Assembly: GCF_000967495.1 (NCBI RefSeq)
Contig: NZ_JXXU01000023.1
Location: 79,257 to 143,256, forward strand
Length of the DNA: 64,000 nt
Direction: 5' to 3'
DNA from: Vibrio neptunius
Lineage (GTDB): Bacteria > Pseudomonadota > Gammaproteobacteria > Enterobacterales > Vibrionaceae
Below, in pieces: positions 1 to 9,803 of the stretch. Position numbers and translations under genes: made by a program. The notes beneath the pieces were generated by a model, which was given only the letters and a program-made list of their open reading frames with translations, was not told the DNA's origin and made no database searches. The first letter of the stretch is position 1, and each line of letters begins with the position of its first letter.

Positions 1-689
1 ACGAGTAGAGCTTCAAAGTCGAACTCTTCAATTAGCGCTAAGCCTTTATCGACCAGTTCTTCTTCCGTTTTCACCTGACCAACCACATGCTCAAATTCTG
101 CCATGTTTGGGGTCAGCAACGTCGCACCACGGTAACGTTCAAAGTCCGCACCTTTAGGATCAATAAATACAGGCACTCTAGCAACTCGTGCTTTCTGAAT
201 GAACTGTTGAACATGTTCCAATGCACCTTTCGCATAGTCAGACAGAACAACCGACTTTACTTTTGGCAATGCCTGTTCCATACGGTCTAAAATCAGCTCG
301 GCATCGGTGTTTTCAAATTTGTCTTCGAAGTCTAAGCGGATCAGCTGCTGACCACGGCTCAAAACGCGAAGTTTAGTAATGGTTGGATAGTTTGGTAGAG
401 CCACAAAGTCACACTTTACTTTGAGTGCAGACAGCGTCTCATTGAGCACTTTGGCAGGCTCATCAATCCCAGTTAAACCTACGATATGCGCATGGCCGCC
501 TAAAGAAGCAATGTTCATTGCTACGTTAGCTGCACCGCCTGGACGCTCTTCGTTATTTTCTACTTTTACTACAGGAACCGGGGCTTCTGGGGAGATGCGT
601 CCAGTCGGGCCATACCAGTAACGATCAAGCATCACGTCACCGATGATCAATACACCAGAGTCACTATAGTTCGGTAGGATTGGTTTCAT
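1..689 (-). CDS. hldE: Bifunctional heptose kinase/adenylyltransferase HldE, N-terminal part (partial)
   Basis: This is the 5' part of the gene; the 3' end lies beyond the left edge. The family makes ADP-heptose for the LPS inner core: an N-terminal PfkB-type kinase phosphorylates heptose 7-phosphate at O1 and a C-terminal nucleotidyltransferase adds AMP. About 229 residues are present, all from the kinase domain. GDVMLDRYW near residue 18 and [11 protein letters not shown] near residue 50 are typical ribokinase-family substrate-binding segments. The second domain is outside the window. The ATG at 689 is preceded by a GGAG ribosome site. It lies 60 bases downstream of glnE on the same strand; the glnE-hldE adjacency also exists in E. 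coli. The identification is sure; only completeness is unknown. Confidence 0.95.
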   Translation of the reverse strand, partial: MKPILPNYSDSGVLIIGDVMLDRYWYGPTGRISPEAPVPVVKVENNEERPGGAANVAMNIASLGGHAHIVGLTGIDEPAKVLNETLSALKVKCDFVALPNYPTITKLRVLSRGQQLIRLDFEDKFENTDAELILDRMEQALPKVKSVVLSDYAKGALEHVQQFIQKARVARVPVFIDPKGADFERYRGATLLTPNMAEFEHVVGQVKTEEELVDKGLALIEEFDFEALL

Positions 690-749
690 TGTGGGTCTCC
701 AAATTCTAATTCGGGCAAGAGTTTAACACAGGGGATAAGGACCCTAAAC

Positions 750-3590
750 CTATTCTAGCCACTCCAGCCAAAGCGCTTTAACAAGCTCTCGCTCTTTGGT
801 CAGCTTTTCTTCAGCTACATCCGCATCAAGATTGAGCAAATTGCGATGATGGATTTGATCACGCATCGTTGTGTATGCCTCAGTCAACGCCATTGCAGGG
901 GCTTCATCCAGAATGCCTTGTGACATCATGGATTCAAAGATTCGGACGTTATCACTCCAACGAGTCAGTTTAGGCTTATCTTGGCTGTATCTTAAGACCA
1001 GATATTGGGCAAGAAATTCCACATCTGTGATACCTCCGGGGTCTTGCTTAAGCATAAAACGACCTAATTTTTTTCCACCCAGATGTTCACGCATTTTCAC
1101 TCGCATTTCAGCCACATCCTTTTTGAGCTTTGATTCCTCTCGCGCCAAACTCAAAATATCATGCCGTGTTTGAGAAAATGCCTGTTGTAGAGGTTGATCA
1201 CCGTAGATCATCCGTGCTCTGACTAACGCTTGGTGCTCCCATGTCCAGGCTTCATTATGCTGGTATTCATCAAATGCATCTGCCGGGCTCACTAATAAGC
1301 CTGAAGCTCCGGATGGGCGCAGGCGAGTATCTGCTTCGTATAAGATGCCTGATGCTGTTCTCGTTGAGAATATATGGATGATACGCTGCGCCAAACGTAA
1401 GTAAAACTGACGACCATCAATCTCTTTTTTGCCATCAGTATAAGTATGAACAGGGCAATCATGCATAAAGACGATATCTAGGTCTGAGTTATAGCCCAAT
1501 TCCCACCCGCCGACTTTGCCATAGCCAATCACAGCAAAACCTCGGCCATCTCTGTCTTTAATATGCGTTGGCTCACCATATTTCTCCACCATTTGCAGCC
1601 ATGCTTGATTCACCACAGACTCCACAATCGCTTCAGCGAGGTAAGTTAGGTGATCACTGACTTTCATGACAGGTAGCACTCCTGCTATGTCTGCAGCAGC
1701 GATACGCAAAATACAGATCTGCTTAAACTGACGCAGTGCTTCCATCTGTTGCTCCATATCGTCTTCCGGGATACGAGCGAGGAAGTCACGCAGTTCAGTG
1801 CGGTAGCTTTCCAGTGGTACGGGATTGTATAACTGCTGAGGGTCAATCAACTCATCAAGCAGAATTGGATAACGACCAAGTTGTTCCGAGATCATCGGGC
1901 TTGCAGTACATAAACGAACGAGCTGGACCAGTGCCGCTTGGTGTTCGTCTAGTAGCTCTAAATACGTGGTTCGAGTGACAATCTTATGCAATAAATGCAA
2001 AACGCGCGGCAGGCCAAACTTGGCATCTTGATGGCTATAAATGGCCGAGAAGATCTTAGGCATCAGCTTGTTAAGCACTTCACGGCCACGCGGACCGAGG
2101 GTTTTCTTAGCCAAATCTTGCTTAAATTGGATAATGGTTTGCGCCATTTGCTGCGGATCATCGGCTTGAATATCATGCTCTAAGATATGCACAATGACGT
2201 CTTGTTTGGCTGCCATATCCCACAGCTCGGTAAAGTGCTTGGCAATATCTTGCTGATCTTCCTCTTCCTCACCGATCAAAGTGGCAAAAACAGCGTGAAC
2301 ATTGGCCATATGTTGTTGAACATCAGCAATAAGCTCTGGCCACTGGCTATAGCCCATCGCCACCGCTAACTTAAGCTGTTCAGTCTCCAATTCCGGCAAG
2401 GTCTGAGTTTGCTTGTCTGCCATCGCCTGCAACAAATTCTCAAGTCTACGCAAGAATTTATACGATAGCTTAAGCTGGCTGACTTCTTCACTAGTAAGCT
2501 GTTCTAACTCTTCAATCGCGTCGAGGGTCACCAACAACCCGCGTTGACGCAGATTCGGCTCACGGCCACCCCGAATCAACTGGAATACCTGTGCGATAAA
2601 CTCAATTTCACGAATTCCGCCCGCACCGAGTTTAATATTGTTACTTAACCCACGTCGACGAACTTCGCTGCTGATCATCGACTTCATACGTCTCAGAGAT
2701 TGAATCGCGCTGAAGTCAATATAGCGGCGGAAAACGAACGGACGCAACATCTGACGCAGTTCTTGATACTGTGGGTACATTTCCCTCCCCATCACTCGCG
2801 CTTTAATCATCGCATAACGCTCCCAGTCACGTCCTTGCTCTTGATAATAATCCTCTAATGCAGCGTAGCTCATCACCAAAGGTCCACTGTCACCGAAAGG
2901 ACGCAAGCGCATGTCAACACGATAGCAGAAGCCATCAAAAGTCTGCTGGTCAAGGGCCTTAATGATCCTTTGACCTAAACGAGTAAAGAACTGAGCATTA
3001 GCAAGACTACGACGTGTTCCTTGAGTTTCACCGTTCTCGGGATAAGTAAAAATCAGATCGATGTCAGAGGAGAAGTTCAGTTCGCCGCCACCAAGTTTCC
3101 CCATACCAATGATCAGCATTGGCTGTGCCTCACCGGCTTCATTGCAAGGCGTCCCCCACAAATCACAGCACGCTTTGTATTGCCACTGGTAAGTTTCAAA
3201 GATCACCGCTTCTGCTAGTTGAGACAAATGCTCTAGACTCTGTTCAAGCGCCCAGCTACCAACAAAATCTTTCCACGCAATATAAGCCATCTCGCGATTG
3301 CGAAACTGCCTTAAGACTCTATGGCCTTGCATTTCATCACTACACTCTGCCAGTAAACCTGCTAGACGCTGTCGATATGTTTCGTGTCGAGATTCTAACT
3401 CCAACATCTCTGGCAAATGTTGATGCAAATACTCATCTTGCTGAACAGTATCGACAATAAACTGGCTCAATCCGGCCACATAACTGAGTTCCTTGCGGCG
3501 ACACTCAGGCCATTCCTGAATGGCCTGATATTGCAGTAGGGACTCTAAAGCAATCTGAGAAACAGAAGCAAGACTCGCGGGCAGTTGCAT
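750..3590 (-). CDS. glnE: Bifunctional glutamine synthetase adenylyltransferase/adenylyl-removing enzyme
   Basis: GlnE adenylylates and deadenylylates glutamine synthetase in response to the PII protein, adjusting nitrogen assimilation. The 946-residue length is normal. Two homologous nucleotidyltransferase cores are visible: [20 protein letters not shown] near residue 160 (N-terminal, adenylyl-removing half) and [20 protein letters not shown] near residue 688 (C-terminal, adenylylating half). Both keep the G-[KR]-x-G-G and DxD-type signatures. The reading frame is open 22 codons further upstream, but the ATG at 3590 (MQLPASL) has an AAGGAAG ribosome site and fits the family start. It is followed closely by hldE and preceded by a terminator that ends the chemoreceptor transcript, so it probably has its own promoter. 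Confidence 0.97.
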   Translation of the reverse strand: MQLPASLASVSQIALESLLQYQAIQEWPECRRKELSYVAGLSQFIVDTVQQDEYLHQHLPEMLELESRHETYRQRLAGLLAECSDEMQGHRVLRQFRNREMAYIAWKDFVGSWALEQSLEHLSQLAEAVIFETYQWQYKACCDLWGTPCNEAGEAQPMLIIGMGKLGGGELNFSSDIDLIFTYPENGETQGTRRSLANAQFFTRLGQRIIKALDQQTFDGFCYRVDMRLRPFGDSGPLVMSYAALEDYYQEQGRDWERYAMIKARVMGREMYPQYQELRQMLRPFVFRRYIDFSAIQSLRRMKSMISSEVRRRGLSNNIKLGAGGIREIEFIAQVFQLIRGGREPNLRQRGLLVTLDAIEELEQLTSEEVSQLKLSYKFLRRLENLLQAMADKQTQTLPELETEQLKLAVAMGYSQWPELIADVQQHMANVHAVFATLIGEEEEDQQDIAKHFTELWDMAAKQDVIVHILEHDIQADDPQQMAQTIIQFKQDLAKKTLGPRGREVLNKLMPKIFSAIYSHQDAKFGLPRVLHLLHKIVTRTTYLELLDEHQAALVQLVRLCTASPMISEQLGRYPILLDELIDPQQLYNPVPLESYRTELRDFLARIPEDDMEQQMEALRQFKQICILRIAAADIAGVLPVMKVSDHLTYLAEAIVESVVNQAWLQMVEKYGEPTHIKDRDGRGFAVIGYGKVGGWELGYNSDLDIVFMHDCPVHTYTDGKKEIDGRQFYLRLAQRIIHIFSTRTASGILYEADTRLRPSGASGLLVSPADAFDEYQHNEAWTWEHQALVRARMIYGDQPLQQAFSQTRHDILSLAREESKLKKDVAEMRVKMREHLGGKKLGRFMLKQDPGGITDVEFLAQYLVLRYSQDKPKLTRWSDNVRIFESMMSQGILDEAPAMALTEAYTTMRDQIHHRNLLNLDADVAEEKLTKERELVKALWLEWLE

Positions 3591-3635
3591 GGCTCTTCCT
3601 TGGGTCAATAAATTCGTTGATAGGGATTTATACCA

Positions 3636-3666
3636 ATAAAAAACGCCCACTAACAATGAGTGGGCG
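3636..3666 (-). terminator. Terminator of the chemoreceptor gene
   Basis: A perfect 8-bp stem (CGCCCACT/AGTGGGCG) with a 7-base loop, followed on the minus strand by GTTTTTTATT. It sits about 20 bases past the chemoreceptor stop codon and just before glnE. Confidence 0.85.
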
Positions 3667-3688
3667 CTTATTCGTACTATTATGATGC

Positions 3689-4945
3689 TCAGACTTTAAA
3701 GGATGTGATCTTGGCATCCAGAGCTTCGGCATTCTTCTGCATGATCTCTGACGTTTCAAGCAGTTCAGATACCACGGTCACCGACGCCTCGACTAACTCA
3801 CGGACGTTCGTCAGGTTCTGATTCATCTCTCCAGCAACACTGCTTTGCTGACCAGCCGCTGTCGCAATCTGGAAATTCATATCATTGATTTGCTTCACTT
3901 GCACCACGATTCCATCCAATTCACTCCCAGCATTGGTGACTAACTCCACACCTTCGGCAGCTTCAACCACACTTTGCTCCATAAGCTCAACTGCTGAAGT
4001 GGCGCTGGATTGTAACTGGGTGATCATGTCCTGAATTTCTACCGTCGCATTCTGAGTACGCTGCGCCAAACTGCGAACTTCATCCGCAACGACGGCAAAT
4101 CCACGACCAGCTTCACCAGCGCGAGCAGCCTCAATCGCTGCATTCAAGGCTAACAAGTTCGTTTGTTCAGAAATACTTTGAATCGTTCCGACAACACTGC
4201 CTATCGACTCCACACTCTCTTCGACCTGATTCACTGCTTGTGCAGAAGCGGAAATATCTTTCGATAGCTGGCTAATCTTATGAACAGTTCCCTGAACAAA
4301 ACGCTGGCCGCTTTCCGCCTGACCAGAAGCATTTTCTGTTAAAGAAGATGCGCTCTGAGCGTGATCAGCCACGGTTTGTACAGTAGATGACATTTCGCTC
4401 ATTGCCGTCGCCAGTTGGTCGATCTCATGAAACTCTTCTTGTGCTGACTCTTTTGTTTCCGACATGCTCAATGTCATAACTTCTGTCAGACCTGCTAATT
4501 CCTGTGACGCATCAATTTGTAGCTTGATCATTTCCTGCAACTGCATTCTCGTCTTTTCTAATTCACGAGCTACATCGCCATATTCATCCTTACAATCCAT
4601 CTCAATAGCTACCGATAAGTTGCGGTCCGCCATTAACTTGATCGAATCACTCAGATATTGTGTTTGACGCAGCATGATACGTGCAGCAAAAAGAAGTAGA
4701 ACGACAAATACTATGATCATGATCGCTGTCTGCCATGCAACTTGCACCATGTATGCCTCATAGTGCTTCTGAGCAACCTGAGCATTTTGAGTAGCCGCGA
4801 GCAGAGCGTTATAGAAGGTACTTGCATCCCATAATTGTTTGGCGATGATCAAAATGGTACTGAACACCATCAAGAGCACCATTTTGGGAACGAGGCGAAT
4901 ATCCGTTATCACGCGCTCCCATGGCTTAAATGCCATCTTGGTCAT
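3689..4945 (-). CDS. Methyl-accepting chemotaxis protein with a minimal periplasmic loop
   Basis: This is a membrane chemoreceptor that passes signals to CheA/CheW. Two hydrophobic segments, about residues 22-36 and 70-90, enclose only about 35 residues, so no sizeable periplasmic ligand domain is present. A HAMP-like stretch follows (about 90-145). The C-terminal part is a long helical signalling hairpin with the conserved tip [20 protein letters not shown] and [15 protein letters not shown]. At 418 residues it is shorter than classic receptors of about 540. The start has a GGAG ribosome site 8 bases upstream. The gene is alone in its transcript, with a terminator behind it and a FliA-like promoter before it. 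It lies between ygiF and glnE, which are adjacent in E. coli. Its signal is unknown; the short loop suggests a membrane, redox or cytoplasmic input. Confidence 0.93.
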   Translation of the reverse strand: MTKMAFKPWERVITDIRLVPKMVLLMVFSTILIIAKQLWDASTFYNALLAATQNAQVAQKHYEAYMVQVAWQTAIMIIVFVVLLLFAARIMLRQTQYLSDSIKLMADRNLSVAIEMDCKDEYGDVARELEKTRMQLQEMIKLQIDASQELAGLTEVMTLSMSETKESAQEEFHEIDQLATAMSEMSSTVQTVADHAQSASSLTENASGQAESGQRFVQGTVHKISQLSKDISASAQAVNQVEESVESIGSVVGTIQSISEQTNLLALNAAIEAARAGEAGRGFAVVADEVRSLAQRTQNATVEIQDMITQLQSSATSAVELMEQSVVEAAEGVELVTNAGSELDGIVVQVKQINDMNFQIATAAGQQSSVAGEMNQNLTNVRELVEASVTVVSELLETSEIMQKNAEALDAKITSFKV

Positions 4946-5023
4946 TGTTAGTTCTCCGCTAAGTCTTATATATTTGTTGTTATTCCTGATAGCAGTCAGG
5001 ACGATGTAAACTTCCGCTCGTTA

Positions 5024-5051
5024 CTATCGGTAGATAGCGAATATGTATTTA
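5024..5051 (-). promoter_or_regulatory. Candidate FliA (sigma28) promoter of the chemoreceptor gene
   Basis: The minus strand reads TAAATACA (5051-5044), 12 bases, then ACCGATAG (5031-5024). The FliA consensus is TAAAGTTT-N11-GCCGATAA. The TAAA block is complete, the -10 block matches 6 of 8, and the spacing is one base long. The predicted start is about 70 bases before the receptor ATG. Flagellar sigma control would suit a chemoreceptor. This was found by eye. Confidence 0.4.
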
Positions 5052-5064
5052 TTTAGAGCCTCGT

Positions 5065-5829
5065 ATGAATAGAAATGATATCAAATCTGATACAAAACCA
5101 ATGAGCTTGCTGTCACTAATTCTGTCATTTATGGCGCTGTTTGTGATATCTGGTTTGCTGTTCTTCCCACTTAGTACTCAAACACGCCAAGTCTTTATCG
5201 GCTTAGACTTTATTATCTGTAGTGTCTTTCTTCTCCAGTTGAGCATAGACTTGATCCGCTCAACAGATCGTATGCAATTTATGAAACGACACTGGATCGA
5301 CTTCCTTGCCAGTATCCCAATGATCGAGCCATTGCGCTTTGCTCGCCTGTTCCATATCTTGCGCGTGATTCTGGTCATTCGCTCCAGTAATTTCCTTATC
5401 AAACAGCTGTTAGTCAATCGTCGTGAAACTACTCTAGCTTCTATTTTGCTGCTGATGGTAGTCTTACTCACTCTAGGCTCAAGCATGATGTTGTTTGTGG
5501 AAGGCAAATCTCCAGATGCCAATATCCAAACTGGAGGAGACGCCATGTGGTGGGCACTGGTGACCATTTCAACAGTAGGCTACGGTGATCACTTCCCTGT
5601 CACTGATGCAGGAAAGATCCTCGCCTCTGGGCTTATCATTTGTGGCGTGGGCATTTTTGGTATGATTTCAGGTTTAATCACCTCATTGCTCACCTCACCA
5701 ACAGAGGTTCAAGCTAAGCGTTCCGAGAACAAAGAACGTCTACTTCTAGAATTGGTTGCAAAACAGGACGAAATCCTAAAGAGGCTCGATAGGCTGGAAC
5801 AACAAAATCAACAAAAACGGGAGCCCTAA
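5065..5829 (+). CDS. Six-TM potassium channel-like ion transporter
   Basis: This is an inner-membrane voltage-gated-type cation channel of 254 residues. About five to six hydrophobic helices are visible, with a moderately basic S4-like stretch (RFARLFHILRVILVIRSS, about residues 93-110). A pore loop carries the potassium selectivity filter TVGYGD at residues 170-175, followed by the last TM helix. The C-terminus (about 215-254) is a charged coiled coil rich in E, K and Q, possibly for tetramer assembly. No RCK/TrkA-N nucleotide-binding domain is present, unlike E. coli Kch. It is divergent from the chemoreceptor with 119 bases between them. The stop codon lies inside the hairpin shared with ygiF. 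The channel class is sure; voltage dependence and physiological role are not. Confidence 0.9.
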   Translation: MNRNDIKSDTKPMSLLSLILSFMALFVISGLLFFPLSTQTRQVFIGLDFIICSVFLLQLSIDLIRSTDRMQFMKRHWIDFLASIPMIEPLRFARLFHILRVILVIRSSNFLIKQLLVNRRETTLASILLLMVVLLTLGSSMMLFVEGKSPDANIQTGGDAMWWALVTISTVGYGDHFPVTDAGKILASGLIICGVGIFGMISGLITSLLTSPTEVQAKRSENKERLLLELVAKQDEILKRLDRLEQQNQQKREP

Positions 5830-5837
5830 GGCTCCCG
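5811..5837 (-). terminator. Shared terminator between the channel gene and ygiF
   Basis: A 7-bp stem (GGGAGCC/GGCTCCC) has the loop CTAA containing the channel stop codon. On the minus strand it is followed by GTTTTTGTT, so it mainly terminates ygiF. The plus-strand tail is poor in T. Confidence 0.75.
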
Positions 5838-5857
5838 CTTCAATAGTCATAAATGGA

Positions 5858-7375
5858 TTAATCTTGCCAGTATGGTTCTGCTTCGATGCAGATCACACGA
5901 GTCTGTTCCATAGCATGAAGAATGGAACCTTCCTGACGCGACAACCAACGCTGTAGCTGCTCTTTCTCGTCTCCTTCGAGCTTATCGACCATATTGCCTA
6001 GTGTGCGAAGTTTAATCAGATCATCAATGCCATGAAGTAAGTCACTCCATGGTACGCGAAAGTTGTTGCGCTCTTCGAAATCAAACAGGCTAGCAAAGCT
6101 CACACCAGTATAAAGGTTTCGCCTCAAACGATATTGCTGATCGATGTAATCCTGACTATTTAAAGACCGTTCAGGTGGGAAAGCTTCCATTAATTCGGCC
6201 CAAGTACGGTCAAGTTGCTTAATAGAGAAAGGTTCAATCGTCAGCGCCATCTTATCACGCGCCTTATCATCAAGAAATGGCTGCCAACCACGTGTTAAAA
6301 TCCAACGGCTTAAGTCAAGTAGAAGAGCGGTATATCTGGCGGAATTGAGAAGCGTCAGTATCTCAGCGCGATCCGGCAACGCTTCCTGGACGACTTTGAG
6401 CTCACCAACCAAAAACTTACGCGCATCAAGTTTACGCAACGCATGGCCCTTATCATCTAGGAGTGCTTCGAGGTAATCATAATCATTCAACCACTCTAAG
6501 CCCTGTTCAAGCCACTTGAGTTCCTGACGAACCAACGCGCTCGCTCGGCGTGGCACCACACTACCATATACTGTAAGAACCTGGCGGATAAAACTGATGG
6601 CATTCCTAATTTCATGCAAAGCATCAATAGATTCTCGCTCAGCATAAATTTGCTCATGATAATGCCAATGAGAAAGTCCATGTTCTAAAGAATTAACAAA
6701 GCAAGACTCGACACTGTCATGCTTGTCTGTACTCACCAAGGCAATAGGTTTAACGTCATCTCCAGTATAGCCACTCGCAAGACGATAACCTTTTGCTGCT
6801 TTGCTAAGGTTACCTAATCGCATCCCGCCTTCTTCAGAAAAACAACGCGCTAATGTAAACAATGCATCAGTTTGACCGGACTTTAGTTCCAGCTCCACTT
6901 CGCAAATAGGGTCTTCTTTGTCACCAGATTCGACTTTGCCTTGATCAAACGCTACTTCAATCTGGCTGCCATCAGGCATCGCAATCAACCACTGTTCCCG
7001 TGTGAAGTTAGTCGAAAAAAGCGGAACAAGTTCCGACTGGAGCGTTTCAGTATCTTTACCTATCGGCCAGATATCAGAAGGATGGAGAGAAAGAAGCGGA
7101 TTATTGCTGTGATGTTCAGCATTAAACTCAGGTCGTTGGTGTAATCCTGCTACCACACGTCCGGAAGTCTTGACCGTCTGGACATACACATCGTCAAAAC
7201 GACGGATTCTCAAACCAATGTCATGCTGACGTAACCAATTGTCGGGAGTATCGAAGTAGGTATTCCCTAACTCACGACAGCTATGCTGAAGTACTTTCTC
7301 TTGAGCAATCTTTTTTCGTAAAGTATTTGAAAAATCAGGAGAAACAAAAAACTTCAGTTCTATCTCGGTTTCCAT
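5858..7375 (-). CDS. ygiF: CYTH and CHAD domain protein, inorganic triphosphatase YgiF
   Basis: E. coli YgiF hydrolyses inorganic triphosphate in a CYTH tunnel domain; the fused CHAD domain is a helical bundle linked to polyphosphate binding. The 505-residue protein opens with METEIELKF, the ExExK-type CYTH signature. The CYTH part runs to about residue 200 and includes EVELELKSG near 165. A CHAD-type helical region with RESIDALHEIRNAI near 255 fills the rest. The open frame extends 19 codons upstream, but the ATG at 7375 has an AAAAGG ribosome site and gives the conserved N-terminus. In E. coli ygiF directly precedes glnE; here a receptor and a channel stand between them. Confidence 0.93.
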   Translation of the reverse strand: METEIELKFFVSPDFSNTLRKKIAQEKVLQHSCRELGNTYFDTPDNWLRQHDIGLRIRRFDDVYVQTVKTSGRVVAGLHQRPEFNAEHHSNNPLLSLHPSDIWPIGKDTETLQSELVPLFSTNFTREQWLIAMPDGSQIEVAFDQGKVESGDKEDPICEVELELKSGQTDALFTLARCFSEEGGMRLGNLSKAAKGYRLASGYTGDDVKPIALVSTDKHDSVESCFVNSLEHGLSHWHYHEQIYAERESIDALHEIRNAISFIRQVLTVYGSVVPRRASALVRQELKWLEQGLEWLNDYDYLEALLDDKGHALRKLDARKFLVGELKVVQEALPDRAEILTLLNSARYTALLLDLSRWILTRGWQPFLDDKARDKMALTIEPFSIKQLDRTWAELMEAFPPERSLNSQDYIDQQYRLRRNLYTGVSFASLFDFEERNNFRVPWSDLLHGIDDLIKLRTLGNMVDKLEGDEKEQLQRWLSRQEGSILHAMEQTRVICIEAEPYWQD

Positions 7376-7579
7376 AGTTATACCTTTTAAAGCAGATACA
7401 AACAGGATATTGCCAATTTTCGTACTGGGCAAGAAAGAAATATCACAGCAATGATGATCTAAAACAGTTTTAATGATGGATTTAATGCGTTACCATGCGC
7501 GCCTTTATAGCCATCGTTCAACATTTCACCATGAATGGTGTATGTTATTTTTAGGTTATATTAATTAGGTTGACTGACC

Positions 7580-8260
7580 ATGCCAGTAAATACAATTATG
7601 GGGTTATTTGCAAAGTCCCCTATTAAGCCTTTGCAGCGCCACGTAGTGTGTGTCAACGAATGTTGTTCTCACCTAGTTAACTTTTTTGAAGTAAGTTCAA
7701 AGGGTGACTGGGAGAAAGCTTCAGAAATTCGTGCACAGATTTCTCATCTTGAGAAAGAAGCTGACGTACTTAAGCGCGAAATTCGCCTTAAACTTCCTCG
7801 CGGTTTGTTTATGCCAGTAGATCGTAGCGACATGCTTGAACTACTGACTCAGCAAGACAAACTGGCAAACCTCGCAAAAGATATTGCTGGCCGTGTCTAC
7901 GGTCGTCAATTGACTATCCCAGAGCCTCTCCAAGAAAACTTCATTGCGTATGTTAAACGTTGTCTCGACGCAGCAAATCAGGCGCAAAAAGTCATCAATG
8001 AGCTCGATGAGTTATTGGAAACTGGATTTAAAGGCCGTGAAGTGACACTTGTGGCTGAAATGATCCATCAACTGGATGTGATTGAGGACGATACAGACGC
8101 GATGCAGATTCAGCTTCGTCAACAACTGATGGCGGTTGAAAACGATCTGAATCCGATCGATGTCATGTTCCTCTATAAGATTCTTGAATGGGTAGGTGGC
8201 ATAGCTGATCAGGCGCAACGTGTTGGTGCGCGTCTTGAGCTAATGTTGTCTCGCTCATAA
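7580..8260 (+). CDS. TIGR00153/DUF47 family PhoU-like protein, partner of the phosphate permease
   Basis: This is a 226-residue, mainly helical cytoplasmic protein of the DUF47 (TIGR00153) family, distantly related to PhoU. Members are regularly encoded beside PiT-type phosphate permeases and are thought to regulate them. HLEKEADVLKREI near residue 52 and the IHQLDVIEDDTD segment near 160 resemble the acidic metal-binding helices of PhoU proteins. An AGG ribosome site precedes the ATG at 7580; an in-frame ATG at 7598 is a weaker alternative. The pit gene follows 129 bases downstream with a hairpin between them. The exact biochemical role is not established. Confidence 0.9.
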   Translation: MPVNTIMGLFAKSPIKPLQRHVVCVNECCSHLVNFFEVSSKGDWEKASEIRAQISHLEKEADVLKREIRLKLPRGLFMPVDRSDMLELLTQQDKLANLAKDIAGRVYGRQLTIPEPLQENFIAYVKRCLDAANQAQKVINELDELLETGFKGREVTLVAEMIHQLDVIEDDTDAMQIQLRQQLMAVENDLNPIDVMFLYKILEWVGGIADQAQRVGARLELMLSRS

Positions 8261-8303
8261 ATAAATAAGTTAACCAAATAACGAAGAGCATCTTAATAGC
8301 ACT

Positions 8304-8344
8304 CCCCTTATAAGCGTAAAAAATGAAACGCTGAAGGGGTTTTG
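8304..8344 (+). terminator. Hairpin between the PhoU-like gene and pit
   Basis: A bipartite stem pairs CCCCTT with AAGGGG and, inside it, AGCGT with ACGCT, and is followed by TTTTG. It could be a leaky terminator that lowers pit expression relative to its partner, or an mRNA stabiliser. Confidence 0.55.
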
Positions 8345-8389
8345 TCGTGCCTAATTTGCTCCGCTTGTTATCAACAACTAGGTATTACG

Positions 8390-9649
8390 ATGGATATCCT
8401 TGCGAACTACGGCACTGTCCTGATTATTATTGCAGCAGTTTTTGGCTTTATGATGGCGATTGGTATTGGCGCGAATGATGTAGCCAATGCGATGGGTACA
8501 TCAGTGGGTTCTAAAGCACTGACTGTAAAACAAGCGATCATTATCGCGATGATTTTTGAATTTGCAGGGGCATACCTTGCAGGCGGTGAGGTCACTGACA
8601 CCATCCGTAAAGGCGTCATCGAAACGTCACTCTTTGCCAGTCAACCGGACGTACTTGTCTTCGGCATGATGTCAGCACTACTTGCAGCTGGTACTTGGCT
8701 TCTTCTCGCTTCTTATATGGGCTGGCCCGTTTCGACCACTCACTCAATCATTGGTGCCATCATTGGTTTCGCCTGTGTCTCTGTAGGTACAGAAGCGGTT
8801 GATTGGGGATCAGTCAAAGGCATAGTCGGTAGCTGGATTATTACTCCGGTCATCTCAGGTTTCTTTGCCTATGTAATTTTCGTTAGCGCCCAGCGTCTCA
8901 TTTTTGATACCGAAAAGCCTCTCTTCAACGCGAAACGGTTTGTACCTGTCTACATGTTCATTACTACGATGGTGATTGCACTGGTCACCATCAAGAAAGG
9001 CCTAAAGCATGTTGGCCTCCACCTTACTGATGGTGAAGCGTGGGTATGGGCGGCGGCAGTATCTGCCTTAGTCATGGCTGGAGGCTACTTCTACATTCAG
9101 AAGAAATTCTCAAGCCGAGAAGACGATCACGGCTTTGCAGGCGTAGAAGGCATCTTCAGCGTACTTATGGTTATCACTGCGTGTGCGATGGCATTCGCTC
9201 ACGGTTCAAACGACGTTGCTAACGCCATCGGTCCTTTATCTGCGGTAGTTTCTACAATTGAGCACATGGGTGAAATCACAACTAAGAGCGCTATCGCTTG
9301 GTGGATTCTACCTCTTGGTGGTTTGGGTATTGTTGTCGGTCTGGCAACGCTTGGTCACAAAGTCATGGCAACAGTTGGTACTGGTATAACTGAACTAACA
9401 CCGAGCCGTGGCTTTGCCGCTCAGCTAGCAACAGCATGTACCGTTGTACTGGCCTCTGGTACTGGATTACCAATATCTACCACTCAAACGCTAGTTGGTG
9501 CGGTTCTGGGTGTCGGCTTTGCTCGCGGTATTGCTGCACTCAACCTAGGTGTAGTACGCAACATCGTTGCATCATGGATTGTAACTTTGCCAGCTGGTGC
9601 ACTCTTAGCGGTTGTATTCTTCTACGCAATTCAAGCTATGTTCATCTGA
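8390..9649 (+). CDS. pitA: PiT family inorganic phosphate permease
   Basis: This is a low-affinity, proton-coupled phosphate (metal-phosphate) symporter in the inner membrane. The 419-residue protein carries the two inverted family signatures: GANDVANAMGTSVGSKAL near residue 26 and GSNDVANAIGPLSAVV near residue 272. Ten or more hydrophobic helices are visible. The family proteins consist of two PD001131-type repeats, which the paired GxNDVANA motifs show. The open frame begins at 8342, but the ATG at 8390 (MDILANYG) follows an AGG ribosome site and is the likely start. It is downstream of the PhoU-like regulator and ends at a strong terminator. The gene symbol is by family and context. Confidence 0.93.
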   Translation: MDILANYGTVLIIIAAVFGFMMAIGIGANDVANAMGTSVGSKALTVKQAIIIAMIFEFAGAYLAGGEVTDTIRKGVIETSLFASQPDVLVFGMMSALLAAGTWLLLASYMGWPVSTTHSIIGAIIGFACVSVGTEAVDWGSVKGIVGSWIITPVISGFFAYVIFVSAQRLIFDTEKPLFNAKRFVPVYMFITTMVIALVTIKKGLKHVGLHLTDGEAWVWAAAVSALVMAGGYFYIQKKFSSREDDHGFAGVEGIFSVLMVITACAMAFAHGSNDVANAIGPLSAVVSTIEHMGEITTKSAIAWWILPLGGLGIVVGLATLGHKVMATVGTGITELTPSRGFAAQLATACTVVLASGTGLPISTTQTLVGAVLGVGFARGIAALNLGVVRNIVASWIVTLPAGALLAVVFFYAIQAMFI

Positions 9650-9701
9650 TAAGCAAGTCAATGACGTGTTAACTCACTGTCATTATTGACTCAAATCCAC
9701 A

Positions 9702-9729
9702 GAAAGGGAGGCTTAGCCTCCCTTCTTTG
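9702..9729 (+). terminator. Terminator of pit
   Basis: A perfect 9-bp stem (AAGGGAGGC/GCCTCCCTT) with loop TTA, then CTTTGTT. It lies about 50 bases past the pit stop codon. Confidence 0.8.
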
Positions 9730-9803
9730 TTGCAGTGACTGGGGAAACTACTTACTATTTGGCATTAGCAAGTTATAGACACAAGACTGTTAAAGGATTT
9801 ACC

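Noticed and set aside
5178..5567. 129-codon frame antisense to the channel gene
   Set aside because: The sense frame has the TVGYGD filter and TM helices; the antisense frame has no such signal.
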